Source of the DNA: Pseudocercospora fijiensis CIRAD86
Lineage: Eukaryota; Ascomycota; Dothideomycetes; Mycosphaerellales; Mycosphaerellaceae
Assembly: GCF_000340215.1 (NCBI RefSeq)
Contig: NW_006921538.1
Span: 1,798,001-1,862,000, forward strand
DNA length: 64,000 nucleotides
Reading direction: 5' to 3'
The position numbers and the translations under genes are program-made. Positions 47,901 through 59,706 of the stretch are shown here, piece after piece. The notes below the pieces were generated by a model. It was not told where the DNA came from, searched no databases, and was given only the letters and a program-made list of their open reading frames with translations. The first letter of the stretch is position 1. Every line of letters begins with the position of its first letter.

Positions 47901-49712
47901 ATAGGCACTTTAGATAGTATTTACTATAAGCGTTCCGGACAGTACTACTCGCTATAAGCCTTCCGGAATCCAGATAGTACTTAATATAAGTATTTAGTTC
48001 CGGATTACACTTAGACTTACTTTATATATTTAAGATAAGACTTTCTATAAGCGTTTTAGATTAGACTTACTATAAGCGTTCTGGATAGTACTATTTGCTA
48101 TAGATATCTCGGATAGTTACCGCTATAAGCGTTTCAAATATTGCTACTCGCTATAAGCATTTTTAGTAGTATCTACTATAAGCGTTTCGGATACAACTTG
48201 CTATAAGTATTCTAAATAGTACTTACTATAGGTATTTTAGATAGTACTACTTGCTATAAGCCTAAGCGTTCTTAATAGTACTTACTATTAGCGTTCTAAA
48301 TTAGACTTACTATACGCGTTCCGGATAGTACTTACTATACGCGTTTTAGATAGGACTTAGTATAAGCATTTCGGATTAGAATTGCTATATAGCGCGTTCT
48401 AAAGCGTTCCGGATAGTACTACTCGCTATAGATATCTCGGATAGTAACCGCTATAAGCGTTTCGAATACTACTACTCGCTATAACCGTTTTTAGTAGTAT
48501 TTACTATAAGCGTTTCGGATATAACTTGCTATAAGTACTCTAAATAGTACTTACTATAGGTATTTTAGATAGTAGTACGCTATAGATATTCTATAGAGTA
48601 CTCGCTATAGGCGTTTTATAGGGTACTCGTAGTAGGCGCTATATAGGGTACTCGCTATAAATAGTTCGTAGTAGTTAATATAAGTATTTAGTTTTAGATT
48701 AGACTTAGACTTACTTTATATATTCCGGATAAGATTTTCTATAAGCGTTTTGGATTAGACTTAGTATACGCGTTCCGGTTTATATAGGACTAACTATACT
48801 AAGCGTTTAAAATAAGGCTTATCCTACGCGTTCCGGATAGTACTACTCGCTATAGATATTCTATAGAGTGCTTACTATAGGCGTTTTATAAGGTACTCGT
48901 AGTAGGCGTTATATAAGGTACTTACTATAAACAGTTCGAAACGTTCCGGTCTATATAGAACTAACTATACTAAGCGTTTAAAATAAGGCTTATCCTACGC
49001 GTTCCGGATAGTACTACTCGCTATATATATTCTATAGAGTACTCGCTATAGGCATTTTATAGGGTACTCGTAGTAGGCGTTATATAGGGTACTCGCTATA
49101 AACGTTTTTAGTAGTATTTACTATAACCGTTTCGGATATAACTTGCTATAAGTATTCTAAATAGTACTTACTGTAGGTATTTTAGATAGTACTACTTACT
49201 ATAAGCGTTCTTAATAGTACTTACTATTAGCGTTCCGAATTAGACTTTCTATACGCGTTCCGGATAGTACTTACTATACGCGTTCCGGATAGTACTTACT
49301 ATACGCGTTCCGGATAGGACTTAGTATATACGTTTCGGATTAGAATTACTATATAGCGTGTTCTAAATAAAACTTAGTATAAGCGTTATAGATAGTAGTA
49401 CTAACTATTAGCGCTCCCGATTAGAGTTACTATACGCGTTCTAAATAGTACTTAGTATTATAAGTATTCTAAATTAGAATTCCTATAAGTATTTTAGATT
49501 AAAATTACTTTAGGCGTTTTAGATTAGACTTACTATACGCCTTATAGATAGTACTTACTATAAGCGTTCCTACTTAGAAAGAACTATATACTATAGATAT
49601 TTCGAATAGTACTCGCTATAGGTATTCCGGATAGTAATTACTATAGGCGTATTCCGGAAGTAGTTACTTTAGATATTTTAGACTATCTTACTATAAGCGT
49701 TTCTAATAGTAA
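44946..49712. repeat. 25-bp satellite array, block 2, with 835-bp higher-order repeat
   Basis: Same satellite as block 1. The stretch 45085-45919 recurs as 46301-47135: an 835-bp higher-order unit, nearly identical, once the hAT miniature element inserted at the start of the second unit is removed. 43740-43800 and about 49258-49310 show exact 25-bp runs. Non-coding; all reading frames around 45900-46300 belong to the inserted miniature element and are shadows. Confidence 0.92.
45928..46300. mobile_element. hAT-type miniature element, copy 2 (373 bp), not RIP-mutated
   Basis: Perfect 20-bp TIR TAGACCCCGCAGTGGTTCGG at both ends and 8-bp duplication TTCCGGAT at 45920-45927 and 46301-46308. Rich in CA and TG, unlike everything around it. 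Contains GTGCCGGCCACG motifs (about 46028-46048) and GGTTTGGTTT runs. Its ends match the 10-kb hAT element. No protein encoded. Confidence 0.96.
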
Positions 49713-49807
49713 TCTAGCTCACCCTACCCCGCTCGTCGCCTTAGCCTTTACTTATAGCTCTTCGGCCTTTACTTGTGGCTCTTCGAGCCACATAAACACT
49801 AGTACTA
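49713..49807. other. Junction of satellite and right LTR of element 3
   Basis: Short unique segment holding the hairpin GTGGCTCTTCGAGCCAC at about 49775-49791 and a partial direct repeat of CTCTTCGGCCTTTACTT. It may be the remnant of the leader with a primer site next to the 5' LTR; no tRNA match recognised. Confidence 0.5.
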
Positions 49808-50004
49808 TATAAGAAGGGTATATTAGTAGGTAGATAGGGTAGTAGTAGGTACAAGTAGTATTTGATAAGGAACTAGGAGGAGAGGGAGGAAGGCAGGCAA
49901 GTTAGCCTATTACTAAGTGCTAAGCCCTGCCTAAGGCACTAAGACCCTAGCTTTACTCGAGCCCGGTTATATACTAATTACGTATAACCTCTTTAGCCCT
50001 AACA
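49808..50004 (-). repeat. Right LTR of element 3
   Basis: 197 bp, starts TATAAGAAGGG (TG to TA), ends CCCTAACA. Followed by ACGTT at 50005-50009. Confidence 0.94.
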
Positions 50005-51730
50005 ACGTTACGCCCTCTTCGGCCGATCTAGAGGAAGTAGCCTACTTTTATACGATATTAGTAGAGCTAGATCCGGATTTCCGACGACGGTTAAACCGAG
50101 CGTACGATAACGACGAATATTAGTCTAGGGTTTTGCAACTAGTTCGATAAGTATAGGCGCGGAATGCTTTAGAGCGTCTTTATTCGAAAAGAGCTAATAT
50201 ACCTTCGGTAACGAAGACGTTAGTACGGTATAAGGGTAGCAAAAATCCGGACCTATTCGTAGGTAATAAGTTTAATAGTCCGCTAGGTATTCGATTCTTC
50301 GAGAGGGACGGCCTCTTATATTTCTATAACTAATCTTTAGGGCGCGAGCGACTCTATATCCCTTAGGCCTTAATAGGCGAGATTTTCGAGTAGGCTTACG
50401 ACGACCGTTGCTACTAAAGCTTTTAGTACGTCTTCGACCGTATTTAAGCTTCCTTCTTTATATATCGACTCGCTCGCTACCTTCGCCTCTATTTAGATTA
50501 TTGTTACTAGTGTCTCCTTTTACGTACCCCCCGATACGCTCCTTATAGCGAGCTTTACCCGATTTAGAATACAGAGGGCCTATACTATACTATAACGATA
50601 GATCTTGTAACTGCCTTGCCGGTTATAACCGATAGATTTAATATACTATATATAATTACTTATAAGACGTCTAAGCGGGTAGTAGTCGTCCTAGGTAAAG
50701 AGGACTAGAAGGCCTACGACTAGGGTATCGCTCTAATCGATAGGCTTTGTTTAATAGATATAAGTATACTAGTAGTACTTATTACTAATCGTAATCCTCG
50801 CTAGCTAAGCGACTTCTTTAAGAGCGTTTTTTCGCGCCTACTTATAAAGCTAGCTACGTCTACGGCCTACTACCCTTAGACCGATAGTTAATCCGAGCGA
50901 ACTAACTAAACGGTCGAGACGGCGATTCGTTACTAGTTAGCGGATTATCCTAGCGAGGATTAGACGACGTTTATCCTATAGCTATAGGCTACGCTTAATA
51001 ACTCCCGTAATACGACTACTAGTTAGTCGCCGAACGAGGTTGCTATAGGCGTAAGGACGAATCTCGACTCGCTCGATATACTATACGACTATCCGTATAA
51101 TAGGGCAGTAGCGCGTAGTCGTATCTAGAAGGAAGTCTAGGATATAATTACTTAGGCGAACGTAAAAATAAAAGAACGGTATAATAGCAAGTATAAGCCT
51201 CTATTCCTTAAGCTAGGTAACTATATTATACTTCGCCTATACTATAGTTACGAAGTGCTAGGTTAGTCGTACAAGTTTAGCTACCGTTTTAAAGGGCCTT
51301 TTACGATTCTCGAGAAGGTCGGACGACTAGCCTACTATCTCGAGTTACTGCTATTAATACGTATCTATCCGGTAATATCGGTTTCGTAGTTAGAAAAAGC
51401 TCCTAATAACCTAGATCCTTTTAAGAGAACTATTAATTACGAGCCCCCGCCCGTCGTAGCTAAGGACGGTCTAGGTTCGGGTAACGAGGGCAATTCTTAC
51501 GAAATCGAGCGCTTTTTCGGGCGAAGGACCGTCGTCCGAAGAGGCTAGCCTATTCTCTAATACCTAGTAAAGTAGAAGGGGTATAGGAGCGCCTATAATA
51601 TATAGTATAATATCGACGACTTAATAGGCGCGGACGATCTATATAAAATCTACGATAACGCCTACCCTCTAGAGGAGGCTCTACTATCCCGTACCCTCTA
51701 TAGGGTAGTAAAGCGGACGAGAGCTCGCTA
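50005..51730 (+). pseudogene. Integrase and chromodomain of retrotransposon 1
   Basis: Plus-strand integrase continuing after element 3. The conserved stretch around the third catalytic region, TAYYP*TDS*SERTN, is at 50862-50906, with His and Gln codons mutated. The C-terminal SH3-like part reads RFKGPFTILEKVGRLAY near 51280-51345. A chromodomain follows (YEIERFFGRR ... YLVK*KGYRSAYNI) near 51490-51670. Chromodomains in this position define chromoviruses and target insertion to modified histones in known families. Confidence 0.88.
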
Positions 51731-54700
51731 GCCTTTTTTAGAGGTTACTAGCTCCGCTAATAAAGGCGAGGCCGGACAATCCTTCGTAGTTCGTCGCAAA
51801 TCGACTCGACTCTATAGCGCAACTCCTCTTTTAGAGTCGTAATCCGCCTAGGCGTACCCTTACATTATTATCGTAACTACGTTACTTAGGCAACCGTTAT
51901 ACGTAGACGCGGGCTATCCCTTATTTAGTATCGATCTTTCTAGTATCCTACGATAAGAGAGCTTTCTATTAATTACTAACGACAAATAGAAATAGCCCTC
52001 GATCGCGAGAACTGCGTCCGTCGAGGGAAACGTAAAGTAGTAGCTTTTTAGCAAAAATTTCTATAGTACCGATCGCGATATAAGCGCCTAAACGTTATAC
52101 TATTTAAGGTAGATTTACAACGCGCGTCTCGCCTATACTATAAGGCCGATACGTTCGACCTCCTCTAAGGAGCGATAGCTAAAGAATATCGTAGAAGCGA
52201 GGATCGAGACCCCTAGGATACTACGATAGGGAATAGTAAGATTAACGCTCCTCACGGGGAACCGCTACTATTAGACGGCCTAGGATCGGCCGAATAGTCC
52301 TTATTTATTACCGGCTTAACGCCTACGCCTAAGCTAGAGAGTAAGGCAAGTAATAAGGATATAGTATTAGATACTACGGTCGAGAATCGTACGGCCGCGC
52401 CTAAGCTAGATAACGTAACGGATAAAAAGGATATAGTATTAGATACTACGGTCGAGAATCGTACGGCCGCGCCGGAGCTAGATAATATAACAAATAAGGA
52501 AGATACAGTATTAGATAAAACAGTCGAGAGTCGTATAGCCGCGCCGGAGCCTAAGGACGTAACGAGTAGAGAGGATATAGCCTTAGACACTTCGATCGAG
52601 ATTCCTACGAGCGCGGCTAAGCCTAAGAATATAACGAGTAGAGAGGATATAGCCTTAAACACTTCGATCGAGGTTCCTACGCTCGCGGCTAAGCTTAAGA
52701 ATATAACGAATAGAAAGGATATAACGCCTAACGCTACAGTCGAGATATATACAGCTATACCTAAGCTAGAGAATATAGAGAACTCGATAAAGGATTCGGT
52801 AGGCGAAGAAGATACGATAGCGGATTAGATCGGCGAGCATCGTAGAAAGATAGATAACGCCGCGCTTAACCCGCAATAACCGCGGCTAGAGGAATATACT
52901 ACTAACCTAACGTAGACGCTAGAAGGCTTTATAATCCTCGCTACGGTAGAAGGCAATATCCGATAGATCTTTCGTAGGGCGCTATAGCTTATTTCTACTA
53001 ACGGTAGCTTAAGTACTAGCGAGGTTTAGACGGTATTAAGCTATACTACCGAGGATAGGTATATACGGCCTTTCCTAATATTTACCGAGGACGGATCCGA
53101 TATAGAGCTATACTACGTATTAACGGATACCGGCCGATAACTATTATAGCGATACGTACCGTTATTCCTAGGTCGTAGTCGTATTAACGAAATACTAATA
53201 GCGAGCTTAGTACCGTTACCCCCGGCTAAGGATATAGACGAGTCCGATTTAGAATCGCTCGATATAATAGCTCGCCCGCAATTATAGGGAACGCCGGGTA
53301 GTAAGTTTAGTATAGTATAGCGTTAGACTATCGCTAGCCTATCGATAGTGCTTCTAAATCTAGACTATCCGCTTTCCGATATTAGACGGTTTTTATTTCT
53401 AAAGTATTACGTACCGGCGGTTATCGCGGTAGTTAATCTAGACTACGTTTTCGATAGGAAGTCGTTTATATAGGCGGTTATAGCGCTTACTACGAAGAAG
53501 AAATAGTTAACGGAATTAGTAAAGATATTACTAGGCGAGGGACAATAGATAGGCCGAGTACTCTATAAGGCTATAGCCGACTACTTTATTAATAAGGGCG
53601 ACCCTCCGCCGTACTATTTAGGTAAATAGGAGTTTATTTAGAAGGGTAAAGCGTTAGAGGTTAAGATTCTAGAGGCCGAGAAGCTATAGGACGCCGTATC
53701 TAGCTTCTTTGCCCTCTACTATAACGCCGCGGCCTACGCGTCTAGTAGCCCGGTTAATAGTATAGAAAGCAGCCCGATTAATCCCGTTAGCGCATAGCCT
53801 CTTTATACGCCTTCGGCTTTAGAATCGGCACTACCCTTAATAATACCCGTAAATCGACTAGCTTTGCTAAAATTACTATCTTCGCTAGCGCGTATACTTC
53901 CTAATTTACCGCTACTATAGGTATCCGCTTCTCTAATATAGGCGCTAAGTAACGGCTCGCTATAAGCGCCCGTACTAGCTCCCTCTAAGCTACTTACTAC
54001 TCCGATCGAGTCGGTATATAAAGAATACCTAGATCCTTTCCCTAAAGAACTTAAGTTCGAGTAATAGCGACTTCGAAAGTAGCGCGCGCGCTAGACTTTA
54101 ATTAATAAGCGTCTTCTTCGCGCTAACGAGATACCTAAACAAGCTATAATCCGGTAGTACGCAGAGTACGAAGACTATAATAAGAACGTCGATACGCTAA
54201 TCGCCGCTAACCCTATAGAGCGTAATAAGACTAAAGATATACGCTTTCTCTAGGCCGCGAAGCTTGTATATAACGCGTACGCTAAAGACGCAGACGGTCG
54301 ACTGCCTAATCTCTTCTACCTACGTCTATATAAGCGAATCGTCGAACACTATTTAGTAAGGCTTTAGTATTATCTATACTATCTATACCTTATAGCTAGC
54401 GATTGGCGCTTCTAGATCCTACGCGAATTGTATTCGTATATAGGCAAGCTAGTTACCGATTTTAAAAACCTACTCTTTACGTAACCGTACTCCTTCTAAA
54501 TTGTAAACGACGATCTCGCCCGTAAATACTCTATCTTTAGGACCGACTTCTACTCGGACGGTTACGATACGTAGTAGGAGATCTACGCGATACGCTTTAG
54601 CAAGTACGTAGTACTTACGATAGCGGGCGAATTAAAGGAGCTCTCTAAATTAGCTAACCTTAACGCGAACTTTCTACTAACTATTACTTTCTACTATACG

Positions 54701-57030
54701 AAGTTATAGTATCGACTCCTAGTAAACATTATTCGCTTACGTAAGAACTTCCTTAGCTTAAGCACTTATACCGGCGATCCGCGATTCTAGCTAGTACTGT
54801 CTCTAATTTATAATAGAGTAGTCGGTCTTATAGTACGCGCTATCCTATACTTCCTATAGACGGTTAACCTCGCGCGTAAGTAGCTCTACCGCTACGTCTC
54901 GAAAGAATATCGCGATAGCATTATAGTAGGCAGTTACCTAGTCCTATATAAGCGTAGCGAGAACGGTAAGGACGTCTCCTACCGCGACTATAGTAAGGAA
55001 TACTAGAAGATAGGTAAGCGACCTATTAGCGGATACGTTAGAGTAATAAAGTATTATAAGATCGACCTAACTACCTACGGCGAAGTCTAATTCTTATAGA
55101 TAGTAGCTACTAGGCGACTCTCGATAGTGCGCCTATCCCTACTAGACTCCTAGCTTAAGGACTATACGGTTTAGCTACTACTAATCGGTATAGAGCTTAG
55201 CGCCTAGTCGGCTATATAGCTTTATAAGTAGTACGAGTCTTCGTTAAATTCTAGTAGACTGCCCTATCTATACTGTCGCAATCTAGGTCGCCTAGCTATT
55301 ATATAGAACGTCGTCACCTATACCTAGCGGTATATTATAGTCTATAACGCCTATACGCTCCGTAGCGAGGGTTATATATTAGCTCTCTATACTAACGAGG
55401 CGCTTTCGGATACAAAGGCTACTAATACGTCGCGTACTAAGTAGTACGCTTAGCTTATAGGCGGCGGCCGCTACTAGAACAGTACGTACGCCGCTAATAT
55501 AGTAAGGGCAAAGGTATACTACTACTACTACTTAACTGTTAATACCTAGTAGACTTTAGCCTAGTCTACTAGCTAACGTAGATCGATCTAGTATACGCTT
55601 TAGCTACCTTTATCGCCTATATTTAGACGCTTAAGGATAGCGCTATTCTAAATAGATTAGAGCCCGCGCTAACGCTATAGTTCTATAATTTACTAAAGAA
55701 GGCCTCTACTAATCCTATCTTCGACCCTTTAGGTATCTAGGAGCGTATCTTATAGGGCAATACGATTTTTAAATATAACGAGATAGTAACGAATAAGAAT
55801 TATTAGTGGTATAACCTAGACTATACTTAGGATCCTATAGGTGCCTTCCTAGTACCGTCTCCTAACTACTTACTAGACGAGTCTAACTTTACTAACGCGT
55901 ATCTCTTTAGTAAAATTATCCCTCCTAAGCTCGCGACTTAGGCTAAGCTATAGCCTCCGGCCGTTACTCCGCTAACTAAGGCGATCTAGCTAAATTCCTC
56001 GCGCGTATTACTATCGACTAAGTTAAATACTCGCTAGAAGCTAACCGCTAGCCCGTTCTTAGCGCCTCTCCTACCGTCGAAGATACCGCCGCTATCTAAC
56101 CTATTCTCTACGCCTATAAAGGCTCTAGCTACGGCTTAGCTACTACCGCCTAATAATACTATTACGTAGCTATAGCACAAGCTTCTAGCGCTTCCGATAC
56201 GCTTGCCGCCTCTACCCGCTTTATAGGAAAACACTATAGGCGCCTACGGATAGTACTAATATAATGCGACGGCAATTAGTATACGTACGCTTAACTTATA
56301 AGCGCTTTACTATATACGCTAGTCCGAGTTAGTAGCAACCGAGGTACTCTAGCTTTAGCAAATACTAGCTAAGGCATAGATTCGTAAAGTAACTGAGCGC
56401 TAGATAGCCTAGTAGTACCGTCTCTCCGCTATAGTCTTAAAAGAGTCGCTTACGCTATTACTAATCTATCTCTACTACGATTTCCTACGCGTCGCGCCGT
56501 AATAGGTAATCCCTATACTATACCTAATTAACGAGGACGCTTTTAAGCTGCTCGGCGGCGTATAAGGCAATAATACTAAAGACGAGATCGCGAAGCTTAA
56601 CGTATAGATAGCCGACTACTTTAAGCTATATAGTACTATACGCGATGCCGATACGCTACTATTGCTAGGTACCGACTTCCCTAATATCCCTATCGATTAG
56701 CTAGACTGCGCTACTACTATAGCAGATATAGTTAATACCTCGCTATCCGATAATAAGACTATAAAGACTGTCGCGCCTTAGCCGTAGCTAAAGGCGGTTT
56801 AGACTATACCGACTAGCTTACGCGACGCCCTTTGTAACCGTCGCAATAAGCAAGTATAAAACCGACGCAGTTATTACTAGAGAGACACGATTCTATACCT
56901 AGTATTACCGTTCTAGCATACTGTTTAGGCTTAGCCTTTATACGACGCTACTACGCTCTTTTACCTTAAACCTTCCTACGGTACGGCCTACTAAGGACCT
57001 TTGTTTTAGGACACTATAGACAGTACTAAC
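51730..57030 (+). pseudogene. Extra 3' coding region of retrotransposon 1, unknown function
   Basis: About 5.3 kb between the chromodomain and the 3' LTR. It reads as protein on the plus strand with mainly RIP-type stops. I followed one frame codon by codon from about 54020 to 55110; it includes RRLRK-like basic patches and KIDLTTYGEV. Around 52300-52830 it encodes acidic 29-residue repeats, and near 55930-56230 a Pro-rich segment. I recognise no envelope or known domain. It could be an additional retroelement ORF, a captured host gene or the remnant of a further element whose ends I missed. Confidence 0.6.
52330..52760 (+). repeat. 87-bp coding repeats (29 aa), about five copies
   Basis: Successive units in one plus-strand frame carry the pattern DIVLDTTVENRTAAPKLDN with drift (DIALDTSIEIPTSAAKPKN). 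The first two units are almost identical. They are acidic and hydrophilic, as in disordered linkers. The minus-strand reading frame over the same interval (52252-52662) is a shadow of this periodicity. Confidence 0.8.
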
Positions 57031-57040
57031 CTTTTTTATA

Positions 57041-57050
57041 GGAAGGGAGG
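57041..57050 (+). other. Polypurine tract of retrotransposon 1
   Basis: GGAAGGGAGG one base before the TG that opens the 3' LTR. It is the expected plus-strand primer site and fixes the plus orientation of the element. Confidence 0.75.
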
Positions 57051-57051
57051 T

Positions 57052-57239
57052 TGTTACGATATAACACTATTGCATATACGATAGTAGGCAGCGGTTACTA
57101 TTAACCGCTGCGGTCGCTATTGCTACTAATAGTAGGACTATTATATAGATAGCTTGCCTCGCGGCACTTTAGAGAATGTATTAACTTTTGTACTATATAA
57201 CCGTTACGATACCTTCGTACTATAACCGTATGCCTAGCA
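57052..57239 (+). repeat. 3' LTR of retrotransposon 1
   Basis: 188 bp, TGTTACGAT...CCTAGCA. It matches 10606-10793 with transition differences only in the parts compared. Followed by the target duplicate ATACA at 57240-57244, after which family A RT resumes. Confidence 0.95.
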
Positions 57240-57244
57240 ATACA

Positions 57245-59533
57245 GATACGATAGTACGCATCCTTAATGTCTAATATAGTATAGAAATAGGCGCTAGAAA
57301 GGCGATCGAGGGTCTCGTTAATAAGCGGAAGTAGACAGCGGTCTTTAATAGTAATAGCATTAAGCCTACGGTAATTAATATATAGACGCAGGCTACTATC
57401 CTTCTTTAGTACGAATAGGATAGGTATACTAGTAGGGCTGTTACTATACTAAATTCGACTATTAGCTAGGTTCTTATCTAAATACTTACGTAGCATAGCA
57501 AGCTCGCGTTTACTAAGGTTATAGAGGGGCCTAAAGGGGATCTCTTTGCCCTCTATAATATTAATCTTATAATCTGTCTCTTTGAATATAGGCAATATCG
57601 ATACTAGGTAGTGTTTAAATATATTAATATAGGTCTTTCGAATAGGCTCTAGTATACGAGCAAGCTAATTAGGGTCTATGCTATTAGGGGGTATAGGTTC
57701 TTCGTTATTACTACCGAGTAGGTCGGCAGTCGGATTAGTTAGGGTTAGGTTGCTAATAAATAGGACCCTAATATCGTTAGGGCACTCGCTTATATTAATG
57801 TATTTAATGTCCTCTTTCCTAGCGATTCTAAATCGCTACTATTAGCTGCCTAGGTCTATAGCTACGGCGTAGTGCTTAAGAACAGGGTTGCCGATAACAA
57901 TATTAGATAGAAGGCTGTCTATATCTGCTATATAGGCAGTGAAGTCTAGTAGGCGTTTATTTCTAAGGTCGTCCTTTAGAACTATAGGAATATAGTAGGC
58001 TCTATAGGTTAAGTGCCGAGCATTATTAAACTAAGTAAGGGTTAGTAGGTTAGCCCTATTCAATTATCGAAGGTCTAATTACTTAGCTAGGCGATAGCTA
58101 ATAAGGGCGCTAACTAAATTGCCTAGGTCTAGCATAACCTTAGTCTTATAGTTAGTGCTATACGTGTCCTATATAAGATAGGTACGTATAATAGCTAGTA
58201 TAATATCGATAGTCTTACGCCGTATAAGGCTAATAGTTAGTACGGCGCTTATTCTTTTTTCGAAGGTTAGCCTATAGGGGTAGCGTTAGTTACTAAGAGG
58301 TACTTTCGGTACTTAGCGGTAGTACGGTCGATCTAGGCCTAATCCTTAGGTTTATCGCATTAGCCTAGTAGATAGCTAGTGCTATTACAGTTAAAGCATT
58401 TCAATCCGGTTAGGGGATTGCTATAGCCGCTATTACTACTATTATTAGTTAAGCGATTAGTATTATAGGGATACGAGCCCCTTCTACGGCCCCTATTACG
58501 GCCTCCTCTATATAGCCGTCGGCTACGGCCCCTTCTACGGTCGTTATTACTGTTCCTATTATTAGCATTGTTGTTCTAGTAGGAACCTTAGTTTCCTCCG
58601 CGGCTACGATAGGTAGCTAGGCGTATCTTAGATTCTAACCGTTATTAGAGCTAAACAGCTCGTTTAGCTGTTTCTACCTCGACTATAAATTAAATATATA
58701 TTAGATTAGCCTGTTCGAATATACGGCGGCGGTCTAATTTAAGGACTAGTTCCTATCTCAGTTTAGGTCGTATCTTAGATATCTAGATAGAGTCGGTCTT
58801 AGGTAGCAAGTCGTCCTTAAGGGTCCCTAGGTAGGCCTCGAAGGATCGAGAGGTTTAGTTAGCCTTTTGTTTAGCACGTAGGTATTAGTCTTAGGCGTGC
58901 TGCTAGCGCAATATAGGGTTGCTAAGGGTGTTTAGTATAATAGTCTTATAGTCCTGCTATTAAATAGCGGTCTAGTCGTAAAGGGAATTAAAATAGTTAT
59001 CCTATATACGCTTAGGGTTACCGTTAATGTACTATATAGTATAGACAACTAAGGAATAGTTATCTAGTAGCGCTCTCGGTATATTGCGCTAGTTTAGCTT
59101 ATAGTTACGAATATAGTTATTGTATTGCTTTCGACTAGAGCTATTAAACACAGTGCAGTCCTTAAGTTTAGCATCCTTCTTCTAGACTAGGACTAATAGT
59201 AAGGAAGGCCCTGCTGTCGGCTTAGTATTAGTTGTTAGGGCCTCCTAAAGGCGGCGAAGCTCGAGGAGGTTATCCTTTAGCTGCTACTCTTAACGTAGGG
59301 CAGTAAGCCTGTTTTAAGTAGCTTCTTAAAGTCTCCCTACTAGTTAGGGGCTAAAGGCTAGTTAGCTATATCGTCGATTAACAATATTATTAAGAATATC
59401 GTTAATAGGCAATTCTAGATTATTACCTAGAACTATAGGTTCTTTAGTAGGCCTAGTAGCAGGCTCTTTAGCAGGTGCTTTAGTAGGCTCTTTAGTAGGC
59501 ACTATACTAATAACGTTGTCGTTGCTAGCGCTA
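57245..59533 (-). mobile_element. Chromovirus family A copy 1, right (5') half: RT, protease, gag
   Basis: Continues the family A RT cut at 10605, homologous to 38325-40640. The RT palm (LNAIT-type) lies near 57340-57380. The protease-like stretch LDLGNLVSALI lies near 58110-58140. The gag zinc knuckle at 58357-58398 keeps C-x2-C, with His read as Tyr and the last Cys kept. Gag N-terminal Pro/Thr repeats lie near 59430-59500. Truncated at 59533 by the LTR of element D. Confidence 0.88.
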
Positions 59534-59706
59534 TATTAAGATATTAGTGCAGTAAACGACTATCTAGGTTAAAGAGTCGATAGAGAGAAGAAGTCTCTCT
59601 AGAGAGATTGTAAACGAGGTATATCCTCGAGTTAATGCCTTAGGCATCTACGGTCGCGTAACCTCTTAGTATTGCCGAGCTCAGCCTGCAAGCCGAGATC
59701 GTAACA
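59534..59706 (-). repeat. 3' LTR of Gypsy element D
   Basis: Plus-strand edges TATTAAG (from TGTTAAG) and TCGTAACA. Followed by GTATCCCCTCCCTTCG, the complement of a polypurine tract. 173 bp by these edges. The partner LTR is outside the window, so the target duplication (expected CGCTA) cannot be checked. Confidence 0.75.

Larger units (their letters stand above)
34029..50004 (-). mobile_element. LTR element 3, apparently non-autonomous, satellite-bearing
   Basis: 197-bp LTRs (34029-34225, 49808-50004; TGTAAGAAGGG...CCCTAACA) and a 5-bp duplication ACGTT. A pyrimidine strip CACGCTTCCCTTCT at 34226 is the complement of a polypurine tract, so the element probably runs right to left. After removing family A copy 2 and the miniature hAT copy, the interior has no gag or pol, only non-coding sequence and the 25-bp satellite. 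This fits a large non-autonomous retroelement that relied on another element's enzymes. Confidence 0.85.
10606..57239 (+). mobile_element. LTR retrotransposon 1 (Ty3/Gypsy chromovirus), host of two nested elements
   Basis: Flanked by 188-bp direct LTRs (TG...CA; TG is RIP-mutated to TA on the left) and a 5-bp duplication ATACA. Coding parts run on the plus strand: gag about 10860-14000, protease about 14170-14560, RT 15100-15595 continuing at 32977, RNase H to 34028, integrase and chromodomain 50005-51700, then about 5 kb of additional coding sequence. A polypurine tract (57041-57050) abuts the 3' LTR. Subtracting elements 2 and 3 with their duplications leaves about 13,270 bp, large for a fungal Gypsy element. 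Confidence 0.93.

Noticed and set aside
41241..49712. CRISPR array
   Set aside because: Units are contiguous degenerate 25-bp tandem repeats without unique spacers or cas genes, and the organism is eukaryotic.
52252..52662. 136-codon minus-strand frame rich in Ser, Leu and Val
   Set aside because: It is the reverse of an 87-bp coding repeat read on the plus strand, where the surrounding frame continues as protein. The apparent hydrophobic repeats are a shadow.
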